From Bacillota bacterium (GTDB lineage Bacteria > Bacillota > UBA4882 > UBA8346), in assembly GCA_023400055.1 (NCBI GenBank), contig JAEXFN010000005.1:62001-126000 (forward strand): a DNA stretch of 64,000 nucleotides, written 5' to 3'. Position numbers and translations under genes: made by a program. The notes beneath the pieces are model-generated. The model made no database searches and was not told the origin of the DNA. It saw only the letters and a list, made by a program, of their open reading frames with translations. Every line of letters starts with the position of its first letter. Position 1 is the stretch's first letter. Positions 32,116 to 41,272 of the stretch are shown piece after piece.

Positions 32116-33045
32116 ATGAGACAACCGCTGTTTTATAAACAACGCCAACGGCGAATCAATCTCTGGTGTTGGGCTTTTTTGGCTCCCACCCTGGTGCTGT
32201 ACATCTTGTTTCAGGGGTGGCCGATCATTGCCAGCTGGTATTATGCCATGTTGGATTGGTCGGGAATGAGTACCCATATTAATTTTGTCGGTCTCAAGAA
32301 CTTTCAGGAAGTGGCGGCCGACCGCTATTTCTGGAATGCTTACCTCAATAGTTTCAAATTTACCGTCGGGGTCGTGCCATTACAATTGGTTTCAGCCTTG
32401 GTCATCGCGTTGGTCCTCAATAATGTCCGGCTTAAAGGGAGAAATATTTACCGGACGATATTTTTTCTGCCTGTCGTCACAGTGGCATCCATCGTCGGAA
32501 TCATCATGATCTTTATCTGGGGTCCCAACGGACCCGTGAATGGCGTTTTACAGTCGCTGCAAATCCTCAAAACTCCGCTGAACTGGCTGGGCGACATCAA
32601 GTTGGCCATGGGAACGGTGATCATCATCTTTACTTGGAAGAACATGGGCACCAACATGATCTACTGGCTGGCCGGCCTGCAGAGCGTGCCGCAAGAACTT
32701 TACGAAGCCGCCAAGGTGGACGGGGCCAATAGTGTGAATACCTTCCGTTTTGTGACGCTGCCGCTGATCATGCCGATCGGAATTGTAATCGCTCTCCTCA
32801 ATGTGGTGGGTTCATTAAAGGTTTTCGATATCATCAAGACCATGACCGAAGGCGGACCATTTTTTGCAACTGACGTGGTGGCAACCTACATCTACCGTTA
32901 CGCTTTCTCCAGTGAGATGGGGTTGCCGAGACTGGGCTACGCGTCAGCCGCCGGAATCTTTTTTGGGTTGACGATTATTCTGATCGCTGTCCTTCAAGCG
33001 CTGATCACCAAGGGACTCAAACGGGGGCAGGCTGACTTCAAGTGA
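32116..33045 (+). CDS. Sugar ABC transporter permease (MalF/UgpA type)
   Basis: A 309-residue permease with six membrane spans, beginning WCWAFLAPTLVLYILFQGWP. It has the EAA loop ELYEAAKVDGANSVNTFRFVTLPLIMP, the exact pattern of CUT1 sugar permeases. The ATG at 32116 is chosen because AAGGAG lies at 32103-32108; the frame is open further left. It forms a heterodimer with the next gene product. No ATPase gene occurs in the operon, so a shared MsmK-like ATPase encoded elsewhere is expected. Confidence 0.94.
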   Translation: MRQPLFYKQRQRRINLWCWAFLAPTLVLYILFQGWPIIASWYYAMLDWSGMSTHINFVGLKNFQEVAADRYFWNAYLNSFKFTVGVVPLQLVSALVIALVLNNVRLKGRNIYRTIFFLPVVTVASIVGIIMIFIWGPNGPVNGVLQSLQILKTPLNWLGDIKLAMGTVIIIFTWKNMGTNMIYWLAGLQSVPQELYEAAKVDGANSVNTFRFVTLPLIMPIGIVIALLNVVGSLKVFDIIKTMTEGGPFFATDVVATYIYRYAFSSEMGLPRLGYASAAGIFFGLTIILIAVLQALITKGLKRGQADFK

Positions 33046-33069
33046 AAACGCATAGCGGAGGGACGACAA

Positions 33070-33921
33070 ATGAATTCTACCCCGGTGGCTAAAGAGAAAA
33101 AATGTTTTGGCATGCTTATCCTTCATATCTTATTAATCGTTGCCGGTTTTGCATGGGTTTACCCCTTTTTGTGGATGCTGGCGGCTTCCTTTAAAACTTC
33201 GGAGGAGTTCTTCTCCAAAGGGCTTAGCTTGATTCCGGCTTCCTTCAATTTAACGAACTTCATCAGGGCCTGGAATGCGGCTAAATTTAGTCAATGCTTC
33301 ACTAATACCCTGGTGATCACGGCCAGCGCGGTGACGATCGTCCTGATCGTGAGCGCCATGGCCGGTTATGTTATTGGCCGATACTCGTTTAAGGGAAAGA
33401 AAATGGTAATGGGGATCTTCGTGGTCAGTATGTTTGTACCGCTGGGCTTCACCATTATTCCGATATTCGAAATTATCAAGTTGATGGGTCTGCTCAATAC
33501 GCGGCTGGGAATTATCCTCGCCGAATCCGGCGGTTCCCACATCGTATTTATCTTGCTTTTTGCGGCATTTTTCAAACAGATACCGAATGAGCTGGAAGAG
33601 GCGGCTTGGCTTGATGGTTGCGGCTTCTTCCGGAACTTTGTTCAGATCATGCTGCCGCTCTCCAAACCAGTGATTGGCAGTGTAATCATCATGCAGTTTA
33701 TCTGGACTTGGAACTCGTTTTTTCTGCCGTTGGTCCTCAGTCTCAGCAATTCCAAGCTTTGGACGCTGGCGGTGGGTCTATATGCCCTGAAAGGCGAGTA
33801 TGTGGTGGATTGGACCGGGATAGCGGCGGGCGGATCCATCGCCTTGGTCCCGATTATTATCGTATTCCTATTCCTGCAGCGATATTTCGTCGAAGGTATT
33901 GCCGGTGCGGTAAAATCGTAA
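33070..33921 (+). CDS. Sugar ABC transporter permease (MalG/UgpE type)
   Basis: A 283-residue partner permease. The first span is LLIVAGFAWVYPFLWMLAAS, followed by FKTSEEFF, and the EAA loop is ELEEAAWLDGCGFFRNFVQIMLPLSKP. GGAGGG precedes the ATG. Together with the upstream permease it forms the channel of the CUT1 importer. A gap of about 170 bp without a clear terminator separates it from the first oxidoreductase, so the genes are probably co-transcribed. Confidence 0.94.
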   Translation: MNSTPVAKEKKCFGMLILHILLIVAGFAWVYPFLWMLAASFKTSEEFFSKGLSLIPASFNLTNFIRAWNAAKFSQCFTNTLVITASAVTIVLIVSAMAGYVIGRYSFKGKKMVMGIFVVSMFVPLGFTIIPIFEIIKLMGLLNTRLGIILAESGGSHIVFILLFAAFFKQIPNELEEAAWLDGCGFFRNFVQIMLPLSKPVIGSVIIMQFIWTWNSFFLPLVLSLSNSKLWTLAVGLYALKGEYVVDWTGIAAGGSIALVPIIIVFLFLQRYFVEGIAGAVKS

Positions 33922-34090
33922 TGCTTTAAGCAAGAAGCCTTAAAAATCATTGGAAGCCATGGGATGAAGTCTTCCAATTAGTAGAAATCCTCTTGGGAAA
34001 GACTTTATCACTTGTTTCCCTGAGTTTTGGGGGACGTCCTGTTCTTCGGCAGGAATTTTATCATAACACTTTTGGATGGAGGAGCTACGA

Positions 34091-35170
34091 ATGAAAAAGG
34101 TAAAAGTGGGAATTATCGGCACCGGCTACACCATCGGCATCGCCAAACAGCATGTCGAGGCTTATCGCGCCAACGAGTGCGCCGAGTTGACGGCCATGTA
34201 CGATATACTGCCGGGGCGGGCGGTCGAATGGGCGGCTCAAAAAGGGATTACCGGCGTGACCATCTGCGAAAGCATCGAGCAACTTTTCGGTTTGGTCGAT
34301 GCGGTCAGTCTTTGTACACCCAACTGTACCCATGTCGACCTGGCGATCAAAGCCATGGAAGCGGGCAAGCACCTCATCTGCGAGAAACCATATGCTCTCA
34401 CTTATGAAGAGGGAATGAAAGCGGTCGAATGCGTCAAAGCCCATCCCGATATTGTGGCCCTGATTGGCTTTAATTACCGGGAGATCCCAGCCATCAAGTA
34501 CATGAAGCAGATCATCGATGCGGGCAAGATCGGCAAAGTCTATTCATGCCGGCAAGAGTTGGGCGGAGGCCGGATTGCCCATCCCACCGCGGTAAAGCTA
34601 GAATGGCGGATGCAAGAGAAGTTATCCGGCAGCGGAGCCCTGGCCGATTTCGGCTGCCACATGCTGGATCTCGCCGATTACCTTTTAAGCAGCACTCAAG
34701 GCAAGATTGTCGAGGTACAGGCGATGCGCTGCACACTGATTCCCCAAAGAACGGTGATCGGAGACGAAAACCGCAAAGACGCGGTCACCAATGACGATTG
34801 CGCGGTATTCAACGGCCGAATGGCAAGTGGAACTTTGCTGTCGTTTTTATCTTGTCGTATCGGTATGCCGCGGCAGATGATGGAGATCGTCGGTGAAGGC
34901 GGAATGTTAATCTTTAACGGCAATCCCAACGAAGTTGAGGTATGGATTAAAGAGAAAGACGGCGGTTATGACGGAAGTAAGCGTCAAATCGTCCAGGTCC
35001 CCGATGAGTGCAAGGGGGAAGAAGGTCATAAGGGACTCGTCAATGAGTTTATCAATGCGATTTTAGACGGGAAGCCCGCCGTACGTAATCTGGAAAGAGG
35101 TTTATATATCCAATATATTCTCGATATGTTGAAGAAATCGGCCGATGAAGCCGTGGTTGTAAAATTGTAG
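34091..35170 (+). CDS. Gfo/Idh/MocA-family oxidoreductase, first copy
   Basis: An NAD(P)-dependent sugar or cyclitol dehydrogenase, 359 residues. The Rossmann start is VKVGIIGTGYTIGIAKQHVE, then VSLCTPNCTHVDLAIKAMEAG and the family signature CEKPYALT near residue 100. The C-terminal alpha/beta domain includes GSGALADFGCHMLDLADYLL with the catalytic-type Asp/His pair. The ATG at 34091 follows GGAGGAG. It probably oxidises a hydroxyl to a keto group, or the reverse, on the imported sugar. A second member of the family at 36909 would allow a redox-neutral oxidise/rearrange/reduce pathway with the two TIM-barrel proteins between them. Confidence 0.92.
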   Translation: MKKVKVGIIGTGYTIGIAKQHVEAYRANECAELTAMYDILPGRAVEWAAQKGITGVTICESIEQLFGLVDAVSLCTPNCTHVDLAIKAMEAGKHLICEKPYALTYEEGMKAVECVKAHPDIVALIGFNYREIPAIKYMKQIIDAGKIGKVYSCRQELGGGRIAHPTAVKLEWRMQEKLSGSGALADFGCHMLDLADYLLSSTQGKIVEVQAMRCTLIPQRTVIGDENRKDAVTNDDCAVFNGRMASGTLLSFLSCRIGMPRQMMEIVGEGGMLIFNGNPNEVEVWIKEKDGGYDGSKRQIVQVPDECKGEEGHKGLVNEFINAILDGKPAVRNLERGLYIQYILDMLKKSADEAVVVKL

Positions 35171-35211
35171 GGGATCCCCCTGTAAAAAGATTCGCTAGTG
35201 GAGGAGTAACG

Positions 35212-36087
35212 ATGAAAGTCGGGCTTTTAACCAACAGTCTTGCGTGGGCGGGAATGAAGGAACTACGGGGGATCGCCACTTGGGCGGCGGCCCACGGCTT
35301 CAACGACCTTGAGGTGGGACCGAGCATTCCCATGGACGAACGGGTATTCAATGAAGTTTTGGAAGAAGGCCAGATCGGCATATCGACCATGATATACTGT
35401 CGTAACTTCTTAAGTGAGAATCCGCAGGAAGCGGCCGAGCATCAGCGTAACTTGAAGGAAAGGATCGTCTTTGCCCATAAGGTGGGCATTCAAAAGGTGG
35501 TCTGTTCCACCGGAGTCACTCCGGAATCTTTTAACGGCATGCGGTTTGACCCGGGAAAAAGCGTCGCTGCCGTGGTCGAGTTCTTAAAAGGTCTTGTCGA
35601 TCTGGCCGAAGCGCAGCAAGTAAAGATCTGTATCGAAAACTGCCCGATGATGGGGAATATCGCAATATCGCCCTATATGTGGGAGATTCTCTTTGACAGG
35701 GTTCGCTCGGATTATCTGGGACTGGCCTTTGACCCATCCCATATGGTCTGGCAATTCATGAGCCCCTATGAGAACATAATTAAGTTCCGGGAGAAGCTCT
35801 TCCACGTTCATGGCAAGGATACCGAAGTGCTCTATCAAAACTTGAGCCGGATCGGCATCCTACATAACATTACCACCGAGGGCCATTTCTATCCCCACCA
35901 ATGGTGGCGGCACCGCCTGCCTGGATTGGGCGATCTCGACTGGAATAAAATCATGGCGAACTTGGATGAGATCGGTTACACCGGCGTCATCAGCATCGAA
36001 CACGAAGATCCGGTATGGGAAGGAACGTTAGAAAAGGTTCAACAGGGTTTGCTGAAAGCCAAAAAGCATATTGAGAGTTTTTTATAA
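35212..36087 (+). CDS. TIM-barrel sugar isomerase/epimerase, first copy
   Basis: A 291-residue xylose-isomerase-like TIM barrel (AP endonuclease 2 superfamily). The metal-binding residues appear in the usual strands: Glu in KICIENCPMMGN, Asp and His in GLAFDPSHMVWQ, His in FHVHGKDTEV, and Glu in SIEHEDPVWEG near the C-terminus. Such enzymes isomerise or epimerise sugars and keto-sugars, or dehydrate keto-inositols, and the sequence alone does not choose between these. The ATG follows GGAGGAG. The position between two Gfo/Idh/MocA enzymes implies a keto-sugar substrate. Confidence 0.9.
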   Translation: MKVGLLTNSLAWAGMKELRGIATWAAAHGFNDLEVGPSIPMDERVFNEVLEEGQIGISTMIYCRNFLSENPQEAAEHQRNLKERIVFAHKVGIQKVVCSTGVTPESFNGMRFDPGKSVAAVVEFLKGLVDLAEAQQVKICIENCPMMGNIAISPYMWEILFDRVRSDYLGLAFDPSHMVWQFMSPYENIIKFREKLFHVHGKDTEVLYQNLSRIGILHNITTEGHFYPHQWWRHRLPGLGDLDWNKIMANLDEIGYTGVISIEHEDPVWEGTLEKVQQGLLKAKKHIESFL

Positions 36088-36125
36088 CGACGGCTTAATC
36101 ATCGCCAGAAAGGATCTGATTGAGT

Positions 36126-36893
36126 ATGAAACTTGGATGCCATGCAGTATTATTCAGAGAACGAATTAAGACGGAGACGGAAACGATCATCCGTGGTCTG
36201 GCGGCCACTGGTTTTCAAGGAATCGAAATCGGTTCCCGCTTTTTCGGAACCGACGAGAAACAAAATTTGCTGGGTTTATTGGAGCGATACCACGTGGAAC
36301 TCTCCGGGATGCACGTCGGAGGAGAGTTGAAGGACTGGATCGACCAGGAAGAGGCGATTGCCGCCAAAGTCCTGGCGGTTGCCGAATTTGTCAAAGACAC
36401 GCCCAACCCTAATGTGGTTTTATCCGGCAGCCGAATCGAAGGACAGGCGGATCTCGGGGCTATTGCCAAAAATATTGAGAAAGTGGCCGGGCAGTGTCTG
36501 CGAATGGGCGTCCGGCTCAATTATCATAACCATGACTGGGAATTTGCCGGGGATGCGGCGCTCTTTAAAGCACTGGTCACAGACGCGCCTAGCCTCTATT
36601 TCGGATTGGACCTGGGCTGGGTATACGCCGGCGGCTTTGATCCCATGGTCATCGTTAATGAAGTTGCTTCGCGGGTCATCTACGTTCATTTGCGGGATCC
36701 CAAAGGGCCGGGGAAAGAATTTGCCAATCTCGGTGAAGGGATCTTCGATTTTCCCCGGCTGATGGCCGATTTGAAAGGAGTATTGCCGGAGAACGGCTGG
36801 GCGGTCGTCGAATATGAAGAAGGCGAGCCGGATTTCGGCCGGTATGCCCAGGCTAAGTCCTTTTTGGACGGGGTAATGGAAATCGGATTGTAA
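36126..36893 (+). CDS. TIM-barrel sugar isomerase/epimerase, second copy
   Basis: A 255-residue xylose-isomerase-like barrel, shorter than and only distantly like the first. Metal ligands are seen in LNYHNHDWEF, YFGLDLGWVYAGG, VIYVHLRDPKG and AVVEYEEGEPDFGRYA. This set resembles inosose dehydratase or IolE-like and 3-keto-sugar-processing proteins, but the assignment is open. A TTG at 36120 lies six bases before the ATG and is equally well placed behind AAAGGA. It is in operon with both flanking genes. Confidence 0.88.
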   Translation: MKLGCHAVLFRERIKTETETIIRGLAATGFQGIEIGSRFFGTDEKQNLLGLLERYHVELSGMHVGGELKDWIDQEEAIAAKVLAVAEFVKDTPNPNVVLSGSRIEGQADLGAIAKNIEKVAGQCLRMGVRLNYHNHDWEFAGDAALFKALVTDAPSLYFGLDLGWVYAGGFDPMVIVNEVASRVIYVHLRDPKGPGKEFANLGEGIFDFPRLMADLKGVLPENGWAVVEYEEGEPDFGRYAQAKSFLDGVMEIGL

Positions 36894-36908
36894 AGGAGGG
36901 ATGTTCGG

Positions 36909-37940
36909 TTGCCTAAATTAAAAGTGGGGATCGTCGGTTGTGGTCGGATCGCCGTGGTTTACCGGGACGCCTTTAAAAAGTGCAGTGATCAGATCGAACT
37001 GCGGTGCGCTGTTGACAAAGTGCGGGATAGGGCTGAATCCTTCGCGGCCGATTTCGGCTGCGCCTCCTTTGGCAGTTTTGAAACTTTATTACAACAAGAG
37101 CTGGATGTGGTTCATATCTGCACGCCGCATTTCCTGCACGCGGATCAGGTGATCCATTGTCTGGAGGCTGGATTCCACGTCCTGACCGAAAAACCGATGG
37201 CGATCACGCTGCGTGATGCCGAGCGAATGACCGCAGCGGCCCGCAGCACTGGGAAGAAGCTGGGGGTCATTTTTCAAAACCGCTATATTGAAGGCGTCGT
37301 CGCGGCCAAAAAGATGATCCAAAACGGTCGGTTGGGTAAGATCACCGGAGCCTGGTCCCATCTGACCTGGTGGCGTCCGCCGTCTTACTACGAATGCGAC
37401 TGGAAGGGCAGCTGGGAGAAGGAGGGCGGTGGAGTACTCATCGACCAGGCCATCCATAGCATCGATCTGGTCCAGTATTTGGTAGGAAGTCCGGTTGCCT
37501 GGATTCACGGCCATATTGACAACCGGATTCTCGAAACGGTTGAAGTGGAGGATGTGGCGGACGCGGCGATCGGGTTCGAGAACGGCTGTGTCTATTCATT
37601 GTTTGCCTGTAATTATTATACCCATAACGCCCCCATTCAGATTGAGATCATGGGTGAAAAGGGGAAAATCAATCTAAAAGGATTTGAGGTGACGGTTGAG
37701 ATGGAAGGGGAATCCGATACGAGCGCTATGACGCCTTTGACCGATGTTAATATTGCGGGGCAAGGATATTGGGGCGCCTATCATTATCAGCAGATTCGGG
37801 AGTTTTATGACTGTGTGCTGCAGGACCGGCCGGTGGCGGTCGACGGTTGTGAAGGCCAAAAAGCGCTGGCGATTGTGCTGGGAGTATACCAGTCGTCGCG
37901 GGAGAATCGCAAAATATTCATGAGAACTGGAAGCCAATAA
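36909..37940 (+). CDS. Gfo/Idh/MocA-family oxidoreductase, second copy
   Basis: An NAD(P)-dependent dehydrogenase of 343 residues. The N-terminus is KVGIVGCGRIAVVYRDAFKK, then VVHICTPHFLHADQVIHCLEAG and the signature LTEKPMAITLRDAERM. The substrate domain contains GGGVLIDQAIHSIDLVQYLVG with the conserved Asp and His. The TTG start at 36909 is supported by AGGAGGG eight bases upstream. It is the last gene of the carbohydrate operon, and no terminator is evident after it. It differs strongly from the first copy, so a different substrate or step is likely. Confidence 0.92.
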   Translation: MPKLKVGIVGCGRIAVVYRDAFKKCSDQIELRCAVDKVRDRAESFAADFGCASFGSFETLLQQELDVVHICTPHFLHADQVIHCLEAGFHVLTEKPMAITLRDAERMTAAARSTGKKLGVIFQNRYIEGVVAAKKMIQNGRLGKITGAWSHLTWWRPPSYYECDWKGSWEKEGGGVLIDQAIHSIDLVQYLVGSPVAWIHGHIDNRILETVEVEDVADAAIGFENGCVYSLFACNYYTHNAPIQIEIMGEKGKINLKGFEVTVEMEGESDTSAMTPLTDVNIAGQGYWGAYHYQQIREFYDCVLQDRPVAVDGCEGQKALAIVLGVYQSSRENRKIFMRTGSQ

Positions 37941-38044
37941 GCAGAATATGTTCAGTCAGCTGAAGCCGGGCGAGAATTAGCCAAGCAATTCAAATATATC
38001 GGCAGGCAGGTTTTGCCGGTAAAGAAGAAGGACCGGAAACACGC

Positions 38045-38530
38045 TCAAAGCGAGTTCCAGTCTTTCTTCTTTAAATGTTGATAATGTTTGTAGCAAATAT
38101 AAAAGCAGCCATAGACCAACGGGAAGCGATAGACTTCGCTCCAATGGGTCTCGATGATCAGGCCGGCTTTCATCAGGAAAACGCCGATATATACCCCGAG
38201 CCAGGCATAAGAGGCAAGATAAAGGGGCATAACATAACGTTCTTTCCGGTTTGGCAGGAAATGCAGGAACAACATCACCGCCGCGGCCCAGGACAAGTTG
38301 ATAAAGAACGGCGAGCCAAACAATTCAAACGGTTCGGCATGGACGTAATGGTAGAGATTTAACAGTTTCGCGAGCAGGATCAGGAGCGTGTCCAGGCCGG
38401 TCCCCCAGAGCAGACTGAACCAGAACGTCCGTTGCAACTCCCTGCGGGGGACGAATGCCAGGACAAAAAACAGCATAACCAGGGAAAACGCTGGATAATA
38501 CAAGCTACTGGATAGCTTCGGCAAAATCAT
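38045..38530 (-). CDS. Membrane protein of unknown function
   Basis: About 160 residues with four to five hydrophobic segments (YPAFSLVMLFFVLAFV, WFSLLWGTGLDTLLILLAK, FFINLSWAAAVMLFLHFL, YLASYAWLGVYIGVFLM) and a lysine-rich C-terminus. It resembles small integral membrane proteins common in spore-forming Bacillota, but I do not recognise a characterised family. The start is uncertain: AGAGGAG abuts the ATG at 38530, while a TTG two codons later has normal spacing. It is convergent with the carbohydrate operon. Confidence 0.75.
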   Translation of the reverse strand: MILPKLSSSLYYPAFSLVMLFFVLAFVPRRELQRTFWFSLLWGTGLDTLLILLAKLLNLYHYVHAEPFELFGSPFFINLSWAAAVMLFLHFLPNRKERYVMPLYLASYAWLGVYIGVFLMKAGLIIETHWSEVYRFPLVYGCFYICYKHYQHLKKKDWNSL

Positions 38531-38604
38531 ACTCCTCTAGCCACCGGAATAACTCTATTATCCTACAAAATTGGCAAATTTATACTATTGAAAGACGCGG
38601 CGGA

Positions 38605-40308
38605 TCACAGTTTGCCGTCGGCCACGCCATCCAGCCAGGCCGCGACGGGCCCGGTGACCGTCTGGATGCAACCGGGTTCGAAAGGATTTTGGAGCCTTGC
38701 CAGTTCCACCAGTTCCAAGAAGGCCTTGCTTCCGCCGGCCCTGCACAGCCGCAGATAATCCTGCCAGGCCGCCGCCCGGTCGGCGCGGGACTTGATCCAG
38801 AATTGAAAGGCGCAGACCTGAGCCAGGGTATAGTCGATATAGTAGAACGGGTTGTTGAAGATGTGGCCCTGCCGGAACCAGAAACCGCCCCGGTTCAACA
38901 GATCGTTGTCGGCATAGTCCCGGTGCGGCAGATACTTTCGCTCAATGGCCCGCCAGGCTCGCTTGCGCTCGGCCGGCGTCGCCGCCGGGTTCTCATAAAC
39001 CCAGTACTGAAACGCATCGACGCTCACCCCGTAGGGGATAAACAGCAGCGCACCGCTGAGATGAGCGAACTTGTACTTCTCTTCGTCCGCCTGGAAGAAG
39101 AGCCGCATCCACGGCCAGGCCAGAAACTCCATGCTCATCGAATGGATCTCGCAGGCTTCCAGCGTCGGCCAGATGGATTCGGGGATCGCGTAATTGCGGC
39201 TCAAATAGACCTGAAAGGCGTGCCCCGCCTCGTGGGTCAGCACATCCACGTCGTCCGCGGTCCCGTTGAAATTGGAGAAGATGAACGGCGCGCGGTAATT
39301 GTTGATATAAGTGCAATAGCCGCCGCCGGCCTTGCCCCGCTTGGTGACCAGGTCCAGCAACTCATGGTCCACCATGAAACTGAAAAACTCATCCGTTTCC
39401 GGGGAGAGCTCATGGTACATGGTGCGGCCGTTGGCCAGGATCCAGGCTGAATCGCCCTTGGGCATGGCGTTGCCGCTCAGAAACTCCAGCGGCTCGTCAT
39501 AGTATTTCAAGGCGTCCAGGCCCAGCCGCTTGGCCTGCCGCTGCCGCAACCGGGTCGCCAGGGGAACGATGTGCTCCAGGACCTGCCGGCGGTAGCCCGC
39601 CACCATCGCGGCGTCATAGTCGGAACGGCTGAGCCGGGCGTAACCGAGCTCCACAAAGTTCTTGAACCCCAGTTTGCGGGCGATCTGGTCCCGCAGTTTT
39701 ACCAAGTCGTCGTAAATCTGATCAAACTCCGCTTCGTGATCCCGGAAGAAGCCGGTGTAGGCCTCCTGAGCCTTTTTACGGGTCGCCCGGTCGGGCGATT
39801 GGAGAAAGGGGGTCATTTGGGAGAGGTTGCGCTTCTCGCCTTCGAAGTCGATTTGGGCCGAGGCTCGCAGCTTGGTGTACTGGCTGGATAATTTATTCTC
39901 CTGCTGCAGATCGGCCATAATTTCCGGCGAGAAGGTCCGCAGTTTCAGCGCGGCAATGCGGAAAAGCTGGCTGCCCCAGTGGCGCTCCAGTTCCGGCTGG
40001 TGCGGCGAATGGACCAGGGCGCGGTAGAATTGATCGATCAGTCCCTCGTAGGCCGGGCCGACCTCGTCGAAGTAATCGTTCTCCCGGTCGTAATAGCTGT
40101 CGGTGGTGTCGATGGAATGGCAGATCCGGGCCAGGGTCGCCATGGTCTCGAACTCGTTCCGCAGCGCGTTGATGGCGGACATGATCCGGTTCTGCTCCTG
40201 GCAGGAACCGCACGCGCCCGATTCGAACCGCTGCAGCAGGTCCAGAAACTCTTTTTTAAAATGTTCCATATCCGGCCTCTGGTAGCGGAATTCTTTAAAT
40301 GTTAACAT
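38605..40308 (-). CDS. M3-family oligoendopeptidase
   Basis: A zinc metallopeptidase of 567 residues that degrades short peptides in the cytosol. The HExxH zinc site is in VLTHEAGHAFQVYLSRN near residue 357, and the third ligand Glu is in LEACEIHSMSMEFLAWP about 27 residues later. The rest is the long helical M3 fold, with AYTGFF and YTLAQVCAFQFWIKS as recognisable family segments. Length fits the Bacillota M3 group that lacks the full PepF N-terminus. The start ATG at 40308 is plausible, with AGGAGG close upstream on the minus strand. No partner genes flank it. Confidence 0.95.
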   Translation of the reverse strand: MLTFKEFRYQRPDMEHFKKEFLDLLQRFESGACGSCQEQNRIMSAINALRNEFETMATLARICHSIDTTDSYYDRENDYFDEVGPAYEGLIDQFYRALVHSPHQPELERHWGSQLFRIAALKLRTFSPEIMADLQQENKLSSQYTKLRASAQIDFEGEKRNLSQMTPFLQSPDRATRKKAQEAYTGFFRDHEAEFDQIYDDLVKLRDQIARKLGFKNFVELGYARLSRSDYDAAMVAGYRRQVLEHIVPLATRLRQRQAKRLGLDALKYYDEPLEFLSGNAMPKGDSAWILANGRTMYHELSPETDEFFSFMVDHELLDLVTKRGKAGGGYCTYINNYRAPFIFSNFNGTADDVDVLTHEAGHAFQVYLSRNYAIPESIWPTLEACEIHSMSMEFLAWPWMRLFFQADEEKYKFAHLSGALLFIPYGVSVDAFQYWVYENPAATPAERKRAWRAIERKYLPHRDYADNDLLNRGGFWFRQGHIFNNPFYYIDYTLAQVCAFQFWIKSRADRAAAWQDYLRLCRAGGSKAFLELVELARLQNPFEPGCIQTVTGPVAAWLDGVADGKL

Positions 40309-40451
40309 CGCAATCGTCCTCCTGTAGCGACAAGTGTGGGATCAAAATGCGGGCAAGGATAATTTATTTGATTTCGGTCTGGAATATTTCGGTATTGTTT
40401 CCCAAATTCCTTTCCCAATCCTTCGGACGCCGCGATGAAGCACTCCCCGGT

Positions 40452-40673
40452 TCATTCGGGAATGAATACAACTTCCACCCGAAACGGGCGGATGAGCAAT
40501 TTCCGGTGCAAATCGAATAAGCGCCGGAAGGCTTGGCGAATCAATTCCCCGATCTGGACGACGACCGCGTCGAATTCGGCGTTGGTCAGATCGACCGGGA
40601 TTGCCAACGTGACCACCGTATTCACGGCCACGGCGCTGCCCAGTTCGGGCGTCTGGAGTGTTTTGGCAGGCAT
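40452..40673 (-). CDS. Small conserved-type protein of unknown function
   Basis: A 73-residue frame with a very good start: AAGGAGG ten bases before the ATG at 40673. The sequence TVVTLAIPVDLTNAEFDAVV, then GELIRQAFRRLFDLHRKLLI and a final VEVVFIPE, suggests a small alpha/beta protein. No family is recognised. It follows another small gene (40743) on the same strand, with an imperfect terminator hairpin between them. The two may form a loose operon. Confidence 0.65.
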   Translation of the reverse strand: MPAKTLQTPELGSAVAVNTVVTLAIPVDLTNAEFDAVVVQIGELIRQAFRRLFDLHRKLLIRPFRVEVVFIPE

Positions 40674-40705
40674 ATGACGGCGACCTCCTTTGCCAGATCG
40701 TCATG

Positions 40706-40735
40706 AAAGGGGGCTATCTCTTACGAGACAGCCCC
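40706..40735 (-). terminator. Terminator-like hairpin between two small genes
   Basis: On the minus strand GGGGCTGTCTC pairs with GAGATAGCCCC (one G-U wobble) across GTAA, followed by CTTTC. The T-run is short, so read-through into the next small gene is likely. Confidence 0.6.
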
Positions 40736-40742
40736 GGGGCTT

Positions 40743-40958
40743 TTAGCACTCATGTGCGGCAATGATCAAGATCTGGAACGGCAGCTTCTTTTCAAGGAAG
40801 AAGGTTTGATGGTCAAGCGTTACGAATTTCTCGACATCAATGAAACCGGTGATGGCGGTTCCTGGCAGTTTGCCAACTTTAAACGACTGCTCATCACTGA
40901 TGATCTTGATGGTCGGTTCGTAGGCTTTATTCACACCGGAATCATACGCGCCTTCCAT
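40743..40958 (-). CDS. Small protein of unknown function
   Basis: A 71-residue frame starting at an ATG preceded by AGAGGAG. It contains TIKIISDEQSFKVGKLPGTA and FVTLDHQTFFLEKKLPFQIL, and ends in AAHEC. The pattern suggests a short beta-rich domain, but no known family is recognised. It is the first gene after an AT-rich promoter-like region. Reality rests on the ribosome binding site and the gene spacing. Confidence 0.6.
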   Translation of the reverse strand: MEGAYDSGVNKAYEPTIKIISDEQSFKVGKLPGTAITGFIDVEKFVTLDHQTFFLEKKLPFQILIIAAHEC

Positions 40959-41272
40959 TCAATTCACTCCTCTTCTTGCTGACTTCCGTGGATATCCCCG
41001 GCAAAACCGTCTTGGGGAGGATATCCCTTCCCAAAATATGAGGAACGAAATGAAAAAGTTCGCGAATCACTGTAATTAATTCCGAATTCATATATTTTCG
41101 GGACGTTTATAGCATATTCGAATTTTTATATGATCTTATATTATGATAATTGCAGCGTTAAAACCGAACGCCTCCGATTATTGAAAACGCCTCCTTTGTC
41201 GTTTTTACCGGAAATGACATAATTACGAAGCGGAAATCCTAAAAGATCACTAAAACATTACGAAGGCCGAGG
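40959..41272. other. AT-rich intergenic stretch
   Basis: No gene is seen. The segment 41080-41150 is strongly AT-rich, with several TATAAT-like words on both strands, and probably drives the small gene at 40958. A hairpin GGGAGGATATCCC near 41014-41027 is present. Confidence 0.5.
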
